The notes beneath the pieces were generated by a model that made no database searches, was not told the DNA's origin, and was given only the letters and a program-made list of their open reading frames with translations. Shown here in pieces: positions 50,921-60,297 of a DNA stretch of 64,000 bases. Each line of letters opens with the position of its first letter. Positions within the stretch are counted from its first letter, which is position 1. Location of the stretch: the NCBI RefSeq assembly GCF_001507435.1, contig NZ_LMWH01000236.1, forward strand, positions 28,056 through 92,055, read 5' to 3'. The position numbers and the translations under genes are program-made. The DNA is from Streptomyces sp. NRRL F-5122 (lineage in GTDB: Bacteria; Actinomycetota; Actinomycetes; Streptomycetales; Streptomycetaceae).

Positions 50921-52926
50921 TCCGTCACCTCACCCAGGAGCGCCTGAATCTCCGCCTCCAGCGACTTCAGCTCCGCGTCGATCTCCGCCAGCGGCCTCGG
51001 CGGCTTATACACGTAGAAGTGCCGCGTGAACGGGATCTCGTAGCCGATCTTCGTCTTTGTGTGGTCGATCCACGCGTCCGCCACGTGTGGCAGCACCTCG
51101 CGCTTGAGGTAGTCCTCGACGTCCTCGCCCAGCGGAACGTTCTCATAGCCCCGCAGGTCCGTGTCCGGCTCCGGTGCACCCTTGACCTTCTGGACCTCGC
51201 CCTCCGGGTCCCGGACACCGATCGTCTCCCGTGCCGCCTTCGCGAACGGTGCTCCCGACGGCCAGGTCAGGCCGGCCGCGACCACCGCATCCTTGAGCGC
51301 GACGAACGCCTGGGACTTCGTCGTCCACGTCGAGCCGAGCAACGTACGCACCGCCGCGACGAACTCCTCGCTCCGCTCCAGCTTCGCCACCGGCTTGGCC
51401 TCCGCCAGCGCCGCCAACGTCGCCTCCGTCACCTCGAAGCGCAGCTTCAGCGGGCGTTCGACGGTGATGCGCTGGTAGCCGAAGTCCTCATTGGCGAAGA
51501 CCTTGACCTTGCCGTGCAGCGGGTGCTCGGGGTCCTCGGCGACCTGGAGGGCCTCCGCGTACAGCCGGGTGATGTCGCCGATGTGGTCGGGGCGGCCGTT
51601 CGTCCCGTCGCCGAGCTCCTTGCGCTTGTCGCCGAGCGACTTGCGCATCTTCTGCCACTGGTCGCGCGCGTCGAGCAGGACGACCCTGCCCTTGTGGTCG
51701 GCGTCCTTGCGGTTGGTGAGGATCCAGAAGTACGTGGAGATGCCAGTGTTGTAGAAGAGCTGGTCCGGGAGGGCGACGATCGCCTCCAGCCAGTCGTTCT
51801 CCAGGATCCAGCGACGGATGTTGGACTCGCCGGACTCGGCCGCGCCCGTGAACAGCGGGGAGCCGTTGAAGACGATGGCAATGCGGGAGCCGCCCCCGCC
51901 GTTCACATCCACCGGCTTCATCTTCGAGATCATGTGCTGGAGGAAGAGCAGCGAGCCGTCGTTGATGCGCGGCAGGCCCGCGCCGAAGCGGCTGGCGTCG
52001 CCGAGCGACTTGTTCTCGTACTCGACCTCCTCCTTGACCTTCTTCCACTCCACACCGAACGGCGGGTTGGCGAGGATGTAGTCGAACTTCCGGCGGGCGT
52101 GGCCGTCGTCGGAGAAGGAGTTGCCGAAGGCGATGTTGTCCGGGTCCTGGCCCTTGATCATGAGGTCAGACCTGCAGATCGCCCAGGACTCGGGGTTGAG
52201 TTCCTGCCCGTACACCTCGACCGTCGCGTCCGGGTTGAGGGCCTTGATTCGGTCGTCGGCCGCGCTGAGCATCCCGCCCGTGCCGCAGGCCGGGTCCATG
52301 ACCGTACGCACGATACCCGGAAGGCTGAGGGCATCCGCGTCGGGCGCCACCAGCAGGTTGACCATCAGCTTGATGACCTCGCGCGGCGTGAAGTGCTCAC
52401 CCGCAGTCTCGTTCGACTGCTCGGCGAAGCGGCGGATCAGCTCTTCGAAGATGTAGCCCATGTTGTGGTTGGGCACGACATCGGGGTGCAGGTCGAGGTC
52501 GGTGAACTTGCCGATGACCTGGTAGAGCAGGTTCGCGCCGTCGAGCTTCCTGACCTGCTGGTTGAACTCGTACTTGTCGAGGACCTCGCGGGCGTTGTCG
52601 GAGAAGGCGCCGACGTAAATCTGCAGGTTCTTCGCCGCGTTCTGAGGGTCGGCCGCGATCTTCCGCAGCGTGAGCTCGCTCTTGTTGTAGAAGGCATGGC
52701 CCGAGGCCTTCCGCAGGAAGCGGTCGGTGTCGATGTCCTGGCCGGCGAACCGGGCCACCGTCTCGACGACCTTGTCCCGTGTGGGCTCCAGGACGCACTC
52801 CAGGCGCCGCAGCACGGTGAAAGGCAGGATCACCTTGCCGTAGTCGTGCTGCCGGTAGTCGCCGCGCAGAAGGTCGGCGACGGACCAGGCGTGGTTCGCC
52901 AACTCCGTGTGCTTGCTGCTGTTCAA
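50917..52926 (-). CDS. hsdM: Type I restriction enzyme, M (N6-adenine methylase) subunit
   Basis: 669 aa. HsdM N-terminal helical domain (ELANHAWSVADLLRGDYRQH, VLRRLECVLEPT), AdoMet motif DPACGTGGMLSAADD and catalytic ILANPPFGVEWK (NPPF). It is longer than the ~500-aa classic HsdM because of a C-terminal extension (~510-669) ending in a helical region (IDAELKSLEAEIQALLGEV), as in many actinobacterial HsdM proteins. First gene of hsdM-hsdS-hsdR. Confidence 0.94.
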   Translation of the reverse strand: MNSSKHTELANHAWSVADLLRGDYRQHDYGKVILPFTVLRRLECVLEPTRDKVVETVARFAGQDIDTDRFLRKASGHAFYNKSELTLRKIAADPQNAAKNLQIYVGAFSDNAREVLDKYEFNQQVRKLDGANLLYQVIGKFTDLDLHPDVVPNHNMGYIFEELIRRFAEQSNETAGEHFTPREVIKLMVNLLVAPDADALSLPGIVRTVMDPACGTGGMLSAADDRIKALNPDATVEVYGQELNPESWAICRSDLMIKGQDPDNIAFGNSFSDDGHARRKFDYILANPPFGVEWKKVKEEVEYENKSLGDASRFGAGLPRINDGSLLFLQHMISKMKPVDVNGGGGSRIAIVFNGSPLFTGAAESGESNIRRWILENDWLEAIVALPDQLFYNTGISTYFWILTNRKDADHKGRVVLLDARDQWQKMRKSLGDKRKELGDGTNGRPDHIGDITRLYAEALQVAEDPEHPLHGKVKVFANEDFGYQRITVERPLKLRFEVTEATLAALAEAKPVAKLERSEEFVAAVRTLLGSTWTTKSQAFVALKDAVVAAGLTWPSGAPFAKAARETIGVRDPEGEVQKVKGAPEPDTDLRGYENVPLGEDVEDYLKREVLPHVADAWIDHTKTKIGYEIPFTRHFYVYKPPRPLAEIDAELKSLEAEIQALLGEVTE

Positions 52927-53016
52927 GGTTCCCCGAGTTCCTTCCGAGCCGTCCCGCCAGACGAGGGGGCGGGTACGGCCGAGTGTGATGGATAAGTGAA
53001 GAAGTGCGCCAGTGCG

Positions 53017-55170
53017 TCAGGCCGATGCAGTTTCGGGTGGGAGCAGCACCCCCGCCGTCAGGCCCGTGGTCAGGAGGTCCGCGTACTCGTGGGCCAGTTC
53101 GGTGGCCTGGCGGGCCGCGGTGTGTAGTTCGTAGACACGGCGGAAGGCCTCGCCGTAGCGGCGCTGCTCCTGCAGAGGCACCAGCGGTACGCGCAGCCGG
53201 CCGGGTTGGAGGTGGATGGTGGTGCTGCCGGTGGATGCCCCGGTGATGTTGTCGTGCGCGCCGACGAATCCCGCAAGGAACCAGGGGTCCAATCGTGTCG
53301 GGTCGGGACGCAGAAGGTACAGGTCATGACCGAGTAGCACGCCGACGTCCTGCTCGTCGGCCAGTCTGGCCATGCTTCCGCCGTCCCCTGTGAACACGCG
53401 TACCAGAATGTCCCCTTCGGCGATGACCGGTGACGCCTTCAAGGGCATGCTGTCCAGGAATGTGCCGGAGGCGGGTACACCGTCCGCGATGTCGGTGCCG
53501 TAGAGGACCGGCCGTCCGGCGTTCTCGGCCCTCCATTGCGCGCCCTCGGTCTTCTCCCGGGTTTCGGTCGCTGCCCGCAGGATCTCCAGGGCGCCGCCGC
53601 GGGCGAGGTCGGAGAGGGTGGCCGTGCGCCACTGCCGTGGGGAGTCGCCGGTGGGCTGCCACGTGCCCTGAGCGGCCTCGGCGAGGAGGTCGGCGTGCTC
53701 GGTCAGCTGCTTGCGGTGGTCTTCGGTTTGCCGTGCCACCTGGGCTGGGTCGATGTCGGCGGGCAGGGCGCGGACCTGGCGGGCCGGGGTGAGGTCGACG
53801 ACCTCGTCGAGGAGGTCCAATACGGAAACGGCGCGGGCGACGCCGGGCTCGTCTGAGAAGGACTCTGGGCTGGAGCGGAAGGCCGTCCAGTGGTCCAGCA
53901 CGGTGTCGGTCAACTCGTCCCAGTCGAGGGCGTCGCGGCGTCGGGGCGTTCCAAGCGAGCCCAGCGTGCTTTCGGCCCGGTTGCGTGGCCTTTCCTGTTG
54001 CCGCTCGGCGCCGGCGTCCACGAACAGCACCGAGGCGCGGTCGGGGCCGTTCGGCTCGGGGGTCTGGAGGATCCACAGCTGGAGCCCGATGTGCAGGGGC
54101 GTGGCCGTGCCTGGCGGCAGGGCTGCGACGGCGCGCAGGGCGCCGCTGCGTACCAGTTCGGCGCGCACGCGGCGGCCCGAGGCGCGGGCGGCGGTGGCGG
54201 GGGGTAGCAGCAGCACCGCGTACCCGCCGGGGTGCAGGTGGGCCAGGGCGTGCTGGGTCCAGGCGAGTTCGGATTCCATGCGTGGTGGGACGCCGTAGGC
54301 CCAGCGGGGGTCGTAGGCCAACTCGTCGTGGCCCCAGTCGCGGTCGCCGTAGGGCGGGTTGCACAGCACCGCGTCGACTGGAGGCTGCGGGAAGGCGTCG
54401 TGGCGCAGGCTGTCGCCGGCCTGCACGGACACCGCCGCGTCGGGTGTGGCCAGCAGCAGGCGTACCGCGCTGCGTTGGGCCTGGACCGGAAGGGCGTCCT
54501 GGCCGTACAGCTCGCGGGCGCCGTGGCGTGCGGCGGCGGCCAGCAGGGTGCCGCTGCCGCACGCCGGGTCCAGGACTCGGGCCGTGTCCGCAGGAAGCAG
54601 GCGGGCCATGAGGTCGGCCAGGCGGTTGGGGGTTTGGTAGGTGCCGGTCGAGGCGCTGTCGTCCAGCTCCCGCTCTGCGAGCACATCGAGGGCGGCCTGG
54701 GCGCTCTCCTCTCGCACACAGTGGATCAGCGCCCGCACGATGCCAGCGTCAGCTGCCGTGAAGGGGGCGGCCTCGGTCTGCGGAACTGTGTCGGCGAGAT
54801 CGGCGACGGCGGCGTCCGCCCGTGCGGCGAGGTCGGCATCCGGCAGGTCGGCCAGCGCGGTCAGCTCCTCCGGTGTGCGGCGGGAGGTGGCAAGGACGAG
54901 AGGGAGCAGCGGTACGGCTGAGCCAGCACCCGTGGGACGCAGTCGCAGCAGGGTGCGTAGCTCCTCGGCGGGGGCGGCGGCGGCGGTCTGGCCGCGGGAG
55001 CTCAGCCATGCGCGCACGGTTTCCAGGTCGTAGAGCGGGCTGGTCTCGGTGCCGCCGGCTGGTGCTGGGAAGTCCTCGTGCCGGCGGCGCCAGTTGCTGA
55101 CGGTGGCGCGCGTGACCCCCGCGATGCGGGAGATCTCCGCGGCTGTCACCTGGGCTGACGGCTGGGGCAT
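53017..55170 (-). CDS. HTH-type N6-adenine DNA methylase with specificity-like C terminus
   Basis: 717 aa. Residues 1-60 form a MerR/helix-turn-helix-like module (VTAAEISRIAGVTRATVSNW). The methylase core is VLDPACGSGTLLAAAARHGA and VDAVLCNPPYGDRDWG (NPPY). The C-terminal ~200 residues look like one HsdS-type target-recognition domain (LGHDLYLLRPDPTRLDPWFL, LRVPLVPLQEQRRYGEAFRR). It thus fuses methylase and one half-specificity unit, like type IIG/BREX-like orphan methylases but without a nuclease domain. It is divergent from the small gene and DGQHR gene at 55378-57079. Confidence 0.87.
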   Translation of the reverse strand: MPQPSAQVTAAEISRIAGVTRATVSNWRRRHEDFPAPAGGTETSPLYDLETVRAWLSSRGQTAAAAPAEELRTLLRLRPTGAGSAVPLLPLVLATSRRTPEELTALADLPDADLAARADAAVADLADTVPQTEAAPFTAADAGIVRALIHCVREESAQAALDVLAERELDDSASTGTYQTPNRLADLMARLLPADTARVLDPACGSGTLLAAAARHGARELYGQDALPVQAQRSAVRLLLATPDAAVSVQAGDSLRHDAFPQPPVDAVLCNPPYGDRDWGHDELAYDPRWAYGVPPRMESELAWTQHALAHLHPGGYAVLLLPPATAARASGRRVRAELVRSGALRAVAALPPGTATPLHIGLQLWILQTPEPNGPDRASVLFVDAGAERQQERPRNRAESTLGSLGTPRRRDALDWDELTDTVLDHWTAFRSSPESFSDEPGVARAVSVLDLLDEVVDLTPARQVRALPADIDPAQVARQTEDHRKQLTEHADLLAEAAQGTWQPTGDSPRQWRTATLSDLARGGALEILRAATETREKTEGAQWRAENAGRPVLYGTDIADGVPASGTFLDSMPLKASPVIAEGDILVRVFTGDGGSMARLADEQDVGVLLGHDLYLLRPDPTRLDPWFLAGFVGAHDNITGASTGSTTIHLQPGRLRVPLVPLQEQRRYGEAFRRVYELHTAARQATELAHEYADLLTTGLTAGVLLPPETASA

Positions 55171-55377
55171 GACGTGTTCTTACCTCTCGTCGGGGACAGC
55201 GCCTACTCTACACCAGCGATTAAGTTCGTGAACACGTTTGACAGTGCTTTCACCATGATGCTTATCTGTAGACGCTTCCGGCGGGCAGTGTCGGCGGAAG
55301 CGCCCCCGGGGCCGTTTCTCGGCCACTTCGGCCTGCCCCAGGACAGCAAACGAAGCCTCACGAGTGGAGAAACCTGC

Positions 55378-55707
55378 TTGACCGAGACGGGGGAGCCCGA
55401 ACTGACCGTGTACCACCGCCACCTGGCACAGGTGCCGAAACGCGACGCCGGGGAGAACTTCCGGGCCCTGCTGATCCAGGCCCGGCACATCACCGGCACG
55501 TCCTACGAGACCACCCTCTACGACCACCAGCAGGCATTCCGCCTCCTGTGGCGCCACCTGGAAGGCATCGGCTACCTACGCCGCGCCCACCGCGATGCCC
55601 GCGCCCGCCTCACCTCCGGTCACGCCGCGCCCGAAGAACGCGCCGACCTGGAGCTGTTCCTCACCGTCTACGGCCAGGTCCACCCGCCGAACGTCGCAGG
55701 CGCCTGA
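55378..55707 (+). CDS. Small hypothetical protein before the DGQHR gene
   Basis: 109 aa from TTG 55378, preceded by GGAG with 8-base spacing. The open frame extends back to 55174, but that part overlaps the divergent promoter region and looks non-coding. The sequence is helical: LTVYHRHLAQVPKRDAGENF, LYDHQQAFRLLWRHLEGIGY, APEERADLELFLTVYGQV. No family recognised. 88 bases separate it from the DGQHR gene, so they are probably cotranscribed. Confidence 0.5.
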   Translation: MTETGEPELTVYHRHLAQVPKRDAGENFRALLIQARHITGTSYETTLYDHQQAFRLLWRHLEGIGYLRRAHRDARARLTSGHAAPEERADLELFLTVYGQVHPPNVAGA

Positions 55708-55795
55708 CCTGCATGCCCCACCCGGTGGACGTCACGCGCTGCCCGCCCTGTCTCCGTGCCCTCCGAGGGCTACCTGCTCGGAAAGGAAGTCATCC

Positions 55796-57079
55796 ATGAC
55801 CATCACTGTCGACTCGTCGCGCCTCTCCCTGGTGCGTGAGGAGTCCACTTACCTGGCGATCCGCACCAGCCAGGGCGGCCGGACCGTCTACACAACGCGT
55901 ATCCCGCTCTCCGACCTCTCGGTCATCCTCACCATCCCCGACCCGGCCAAGCCGGACCCTGACAACCGAAAGGTGGACATCACCCACGCCAAGGGCTTCG
56001 GCCAGTACCTTGCCGACAACCCCGGCTGGGTGGCTCCGGCGCTCCTCATCCGCGACACCGGCGGCTGTCGCTTCGAGCCGATCAGCGAAGACGGCTCGGT
56101 CGGCTACCTCACCGTCCCGTGGTCCATCGGCGGCATCGGACGCCTGATCACGATCGACGGCCAGCACCGCATCCTCGGCGTTCACCTGGAGAAGAAGCGC
56201 ATTACTGACGAGGTCTCCCGCATCGACCGGGAGATCCACCGTGCCAACGAGGCCAAGAAGGCGAAGCTGGAGCAGGACCGTGAGGTTCTGATCGGCCGGA
56301 TGCAGCGGCTCAAGGACGAGTTTGTCGGCATCGATATCTACGTGGAGCCCGACGGAGTCAAGGGTCAGCAGATGTTCGTTGACGTCGCGGACAACGCCAA
56401 GGGCATCTCCGGTGCCGTCCGGGCCCGATTCGACACCTCGCGCATCGCCAACCGGACGCTCAGCGACATCGTCACCCACCCCCTCTTCCTGGGCAAGATC
56501 GACATCGAGCGGGACCGGATGACGCTGGCCAACCGCAACCTGATGGGCGCCAAGCACGTCGCCGACATCACGCGGGCTGTCATCGCCGGCCCCGGTGGCC
56601 GCGTCAGCAAAAAGGTCGAGTCGCTGACCGACAACGAGGTCATCGAGAGCGTCCGCGGTTTCCTGGACGTCATCTCCATCGCGTTCACCGCGCTCGCCGA
56701 GATCACCGAGGAGGACGTGGACAACTACGACCCCGCGCTCTCCGACAAGAAGAAGAACGAGCCGCCGGCGCCCCCTACCAAGGCCATGAGGCTGCGCGAG
56801 TCCTCGCTCCTGGGGTCGGTGGGCATGCTCCGCGTCCTGGGCGGCGTCTACCGCAACCTGCGGGAGGCCGGAGCCGAGGACGGCGACATCCAGGAGTTCT
56901 TCAAGCGGCTCGACCGGCACATGACTGCCCCGGTCACCGAGGACAGCATCTGGCGTACCACGGACGCGAACGAGGACTTCGAGCCGAACGCCTCCGCCCC
57001 GATCATGCGGCAGCAGAACGTCGTGCACCTGACCAAGGTGATCACCGATTGGTACAGGAAGGCCCCGGCTGCCATCTGA
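55796..57079 (+). CDS. DndB-like DGQHR-domain protein
   Basis: 427 aa from ATG 55796 with AAAGGAAG upstream. Signature GRLITIDGQHRILGVHL, with DGQHR at residues 121-125. A coiled-coil insertion (about 140-175: REIHRANEAKKAKLEQDREV) precedes VDVADNAKGISGAVRARFDT and a helical C terminus. DGQHR proteins include DndB, the regulator of phosphorothioate DNA modification; no dndA/C/D/E genes are in the window, so it probably serves another system, perhaps with the divergent methylase. Confidence 0.85.
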   Translation: MTITVDSSRLSLVREESTYLAIRTSQGGRTVYTTRIPLSDLSVILTIPDPAKPDPDNRKVDITHAKGFGQYLADNPGWVAPALLIRDTGGCRFEPISEDGSVGYLTVPWSIGGIGRLITIDGQHRILGVHLEKKRITDEVSRIDREIHRANEAKKAKLEQDREVLIGRMQRLKDEFVGIDIYVEPDGVKGQQMFVDVADNAKGISGAVRARFDTSRIANRTLSDIVTHPLFLGKIDIERDRMTLANRNLMGAKHVADITRAVIAGPGGRVSKKVESLTDNEVIESVRGFLDVISIAFTALAEITEEDVDNYDPALSDKKKNEPPAPPTKAMRLRESSLLGSVGMLRVLGGVYRNLREAGAEDGDIQEFFKRLDRHMTAPVTEDSIWRTTDANEDFEPNASAPIMRQQNVVHLTKVITDWYRKAPAAI

Positions 57080-57236
57080 CCCACCAGCTACGAGCCCGTC
57101 CACATCTGGCGGATTTCAGGGGTCATCGCGACACCGTGATGACGCCTGACCCACACGGCCAAGTTCGGCGGGCGCCACGCGCCGCTCGCCCTCTCTCCCG
57201 CTGCTCTGTTGCGAAGACAAGGAGGCAACAACAGTC

Positions 57237-57875
57237 ATGGGTCGTCGTTCTCCTCTCGCCCACGCACCCCGCCGCCCCGCCACATCCACTCACCGCCATG
57301 TGTGCGTGAACGACAAGGTCAAGGCCGTCGCCGGGCCGATCGTGCTCGCCACGGACGCCTCCGTCGGCCCGGACCGGGTGGCCTCCGGCTACCTCGCCAC
57401 CACCGGCCACACCGGCCTGCGCGCCCACCTCTACCCGAAGTACCTCGTACGCCCCCGCTCCCGCGTGGTCGTCACCGAACTGCGCGCCGTGTACTGGGGT
57501 CTCAAGGCGGTCCTCCACACGCACCCCGGCCAGCCCATCGAGGTCCGCGTGGACAATCTGCAGGCGCTGCGGCACCTGCACAGCTGGCAGCAGGGCGGGA
57601 CGGACATGCCCGAGGGCTACGACACTCACCTGCGCTCCCAGGGCCGCCGCCCCAGCCTGGTCAAGCTGCAGCTGCTCGCCGAGTACACCCCGCACCTGAC
57701 CTTCGTCCATGAGAAGGCCCACGCCGGTCACCCCCTCAATGAGGCCGCCGACTCCCTCGCCAAGCTCGGCCTGCGCTGCGCGCGCGGCGCCGTCCCGCGC
57801 ACCGAACTCCCGCGCCTGGTCCCGCTGTGGGCCTCCGGCGCCCTGGCCGACTACCGGCGCTCCCGGGCCGCCTGA
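57237..57875 (+). CDS. RNase H-like protein
   Basis: 212 aa. Acidic RNase H positions are visible in order: IVLATDASVGPD (D), VTELRAVYWGLKAVL (E), EVRVDNLQALRHL (D), and C-terminal LNEAADSLAKLGLRC (E/D). A basic ~30-residue N terminus precedes the fold. Likely cleaves RNA in RNA:DNA hybrids, or is a catalytically related domain. It follows the DGQHR gene by 157 bases. A possible decayed copy of its tail lies near 59205-59290. Confidence 0.78.
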   Translation: MGRRSPLAHAPRRPATSTHRHVCVNDKVKAVAGPIVLATDASVGPDRVASGYLATTGHTGLRAHLYPKYLVRPRSRVVVTELRAVYWGLKAVLHTHPGQPIEVRVDNLQALRHLHSWQQGGTDMPEGYDTHLRSQGRRPSLVKLQLLAEYTPHLTFVHEKAHAGHPLNEAADSLAKLGLRCARGAVPRTELPRLVPLWASGALADYRRSRAA

Positions 57876-57939
57876 CGCACATTCCATCTCCACAAGTCAC
57901 ACGCACCCGCAAGGTGCATCTACATCCCCTGGGGGGACC

Positions 57940-58512
57940 ATGAGCCAGCAGCAGTACCCGCAGCAGCCCCAGCCCGGTTGGGGCGGCCCGCAGCAGCAGG
58001 GCTACGGCACTTTGCCGTTCCAGCCGCAGCCGCCGAAGAAGTCGAAGGCAGGGAAGATCGTCGGCTTCGGCTGCCTCGGCGTCGTCGCCCTCTTCGTTCT
58101 GATCGGCATCGCCGCCGCGGCCGGCGGCGGAAACGGCGACTCCACCGACACCGGCGCCAAGGACAAGGCCGTCGCCGTCGGCCGCACGCCGGAGTCCGAC
58201 AAGGCCGAGGCGACGCCCACGCAGAAGACGAAGACGCAGGCGGAGCAGTTCAAGGCCTGCGTCGCCAAGTCCGGTACGGCCACGGAGAAGAAGGCCGTCC
58301 AGCACGTGACGAAGGTGACCGGCGCGGATAAGCGGAACGACATCCTGGACTCGGCTGAGGTCTACACCGACTTCACTGGGGGGCTTATGAGCGACAACCA
58401 GGGTGACGCGAAGCTCATCGCCTCTGCGTTCACGTCCTGCTACGAGTCCAAGAACGGGCTCGTCAGCGTCTACGGCCGGGATGGCGACCTCATCGCCAAC
58501 GCCAACTACTGA
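57940..58512 (+). CDS. Membrane-anchored hypothetical protein with Gln/Pro-rich N terminus
   Basis: 190 aa from ATG 57940 (GGGGGGA upstream). A Gln/Pro/Gly-rich cytosolic N terminus (MSQQQYPQQPQPGWGGPQQQ) is followed by one hydrophobic helix (IVGFGCLGVVALFVLIGIAA), a charged Thr/Lys linker, and a C-terminal domain of about 80 residues with FKACVAKSGTATEKKAVQHV and IASAFTSCYESKNGLVSVYG. This layout is common among actinobacterial surface proteins of unknown function. Confidence 0.75.
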   Translation: MSQQQYPQQPQPGWGGPQQQGYGTLPFQPQPPKKSKAGKIVGFGCLGVVALFVLIGIAAAAGGGNGDSTDTGAKDKAVAVGRTPESDKAEATPTQKTKTQAEQFKACVAKSGTATEKKAVQHVTKVTGADKRNDILDSAEVYTDFTGGLMSDNQGDAKLIASAFTSCYESKNGLVSVYGRDGDLIANANY

Positions 58513-58723
58513 TCTCTTCGGCCAAGGCCGTGACGGTGGCGCGGTGGCAGCTCATTCTTCAGCGGCAAGTGGATTGACACCGACGTCGGCTGACTGGCTG
58601 CCCGTGCGGGTCAGTACGCCTTCGAGTGCGGCGGCGAGGCGATGATCCGCCGCCTCCGCGCCGCCCCCGGCCACGACCTGCTGCGTGGTTTTCACCCTCC
58701 GATTCCTTACCTGAAGGACAACC

Positions 58724-59158
58724 GTGAAACGAGCCAACGTCATTGCCATTGCAGCCTGCGGGTTGACCGCCCTGTCCGTCACCGCGGCCACGGTGGACCA
58801 CGTCAGTACCCACTCTGCGCTCGCCGCCGCCCGCCGCAAGGCGGCTGCGGCCGACCACCGCGCTCATCAGGCCGAGTCTCGCCCGGCCAAGGTCGTCACC
58901 CATACGGTCACCAAGACTGTGGACAAGCCTGTCTTTGGCCGCTCAATACTTCTCGGCGCCTATGCGTCCGGGGTGATATCGGGGGGTGTGTACGCCGACG
59001 ACGGCAGCATGACCTATACCCCGAGCGACAGCACCTGCTCGCAGGAGTACGCCCAGGTCTCCCAGGAGTCCAACGGCGGTACCGTCGACCGCGACGACTT
59101 CATGAAGGCCTGCTTGACCAACGTCAACGACACCGCCAAGGCCGATCCCGCGCCCTGA
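58724..59158 (+). CDS. Secreted or membrane-anchored hypothetical protein
   Basis: 144 aa from ATG 58724. The N-terminal hydrophobic segment (VIAIAACGLTALSVTAATV) is a signal or anchor; then a short coiled coil (LAAARRKAAAADHRAHQAES) and a C-terminal domain with CSQEYAQVSQESNGG and FMKACLTNVNDTAK. No family recognised. A possible RNase H fragment (VYEAVDSLARLSL, then stop) follows near 59205-59265. Confidence 0.65.
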   Translation: MKRANVIAIAACGLTALSVTAATVDHVSTHSALAAARRKAAAADHRAHQAESRPAKVVTHTVTKTVDKPVFGRSILLGAYASGVISGGVYADDGSMTYTPSDSTCSQEYAQVSQESNGGTVDRDDFMKACLTNVNDTAKADPAP

Positions 59159-59204
59159 CCGGCGGCGCTCTGCGCCGATCTGCAGGTCATCAACGTGGGC
59201 GCGT

Positions 59205-59290
59205 TGGGCGCCGTTCCTGTCTACGAGGCCGTCGACTCCCTCGCCAGGCTCAGTCTGTGCTGAGTGCGCGGCACCCGGAGTACCGGCACC
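59205..59290 (+). pseudogene. Possible fragment of an RNase H C terminus
   Basis: The plus strand reads VYEAVDSLARLSL, stop, VRGTRS, comparable to LNEAADSLAKLGLRCARGAV at the end of the 57237-57875 protein. Short and broken; may be chance similarity between G/C-rich sequences. Confidence 0.3.
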
Positions 59291-59497
59291 TTTGCGTAAC
59301 TTGCCCGGCAGTGGTGAGTCGGTGTCCTGCACGGTCTGGTTCCCTTCGTCGGCTTCGCCACCGTCGCGGCCCCACGGCGCTGGCGCGCTTTCGCCTACGC
59401 GGGGGTGATGCGCGGCTGGGATCACAGGCGCATCGGAAATCTCTGCCACCGAAACGAATACGTCCGGCATACGCCGCATACCTGGAGAGGATCGCAC

Positions 59498-59962
59498 GTG
59501 ACCAGTCGTAAGCTGCTCGCCGCTATAGCCCTGACAGCTTTGCCCTTTGGTACGGCCTGCAGCGCCGCCCCGCATGCCGCTGCTCCGACTCCGTCCACCT
59601 CGGCGGCAACCGTCTCCCCGGAGCCGGTGTCGGACCCTGCCACGGAGACCCCGGCGTACGCCGACCCGAGACCCTCCGACTTCACGATGAAACTCACGAT
59701 CAAGCGGAAGCACTGCTTCGGCTCGGCCGGGTGCAACGTGGACGTCGAACCGGACCTGTCTTACGAGGGCATCTTGCCCATCGACCCGGACAAGACGTAC
59801 GAGATCACCTACCAGATCAGCGGTGACGAGAGCGGGCCGGTCATCGAGACGATCAGTTTGACCGACGGAACGTCGATGGAGTACTACCCCTCGTCACTGT
59901 CCACCGCGGGTTCCGGGACCAAGATCACCGGAAAGGTAACGGACGTGGCAGAGACGAACTGA
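59498..59962 (+). CDS. Lipoprotein of unknown function
   Basis: 154 aa from GTG 59498, with GGAGAGG 7-13 bases upstream. The signal peptide MTSRKLLAAIALTALPFGTA ends in a C for lipidation (lipobox-like PFGTAC). A Pro/Ser/Thr linker follows, then a ~90-aa beta-rich domain (FTMKLTIKRKHCFGSAGCNV, YEITYQISGDESG, GTKITGKVTDVAE) with a conserved-looking Cys pair. Confidence 0.78.
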   Translation: MTSRKLLAAIALTALPFGTACSAAPHAAAPTPSTSAATVSPEPVSDPATETPAYADPRPSDFTMKLTIKRKHCFGSAGCNVDVEPDLSYEGILPIDPDKTYEITYQISGDESGPVIETISLTDGTSMEYYPSSLSTAGSGTKITGKVTDVAETN

Positions 59963-60297
59963 CGCCTCTGCTCCCCGCCGGCACGGGGCGGGTGACCTTC
60001 ACTTGGACGGTGGTGCGATGCGCCATGACTTGCGGTGCTCGGCGCCGGCCTGCGGGTCAGGCGGCGTGGGCCGCAAACACTACGTGACCCGCAAGTGGCC
60101 GGTGCAGTCGACTTCGGGCGCCGGAGAGTTCAGCCCCGGCGTACGGGCAGGTCGTCCGCCAATCTGCTCCGTCGTGTCTGGCGGGGCGGTGGTTACGAAA
60201 CACACCACCCCATCGCCTCTGAAAGGCCCCTGATGCAGTGGTGGGACCCGATGTCGATCAACAGTCGTTGCAGGACGCTCAGTAGAGTCAGCGATCT
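59963..60297. other. 335-bp stretch, no gene recognised
   Basis: A plus-strand 76-codon frame (60003-60233) starts RHDLRCSAPACGSGGVGRKH but has no ribosome site or family. A weak CCCCGCC...GGCGGG hairpin just after 59962 may end the lipoprotein transcript. Confidence 0.35.

Noticed and set aside
51019..52995. Long plus-strand open frame (658 aa) across hsdM
   Set aside because: Shadow of hsdM; composition typical of antisense high-GC DNA, no domain.
55796..57079. Complete Dnd phosphorothioation system
   Set aside because: Only the DndB-like DGQHR protein is present; no DndA, C, D or E nearby.
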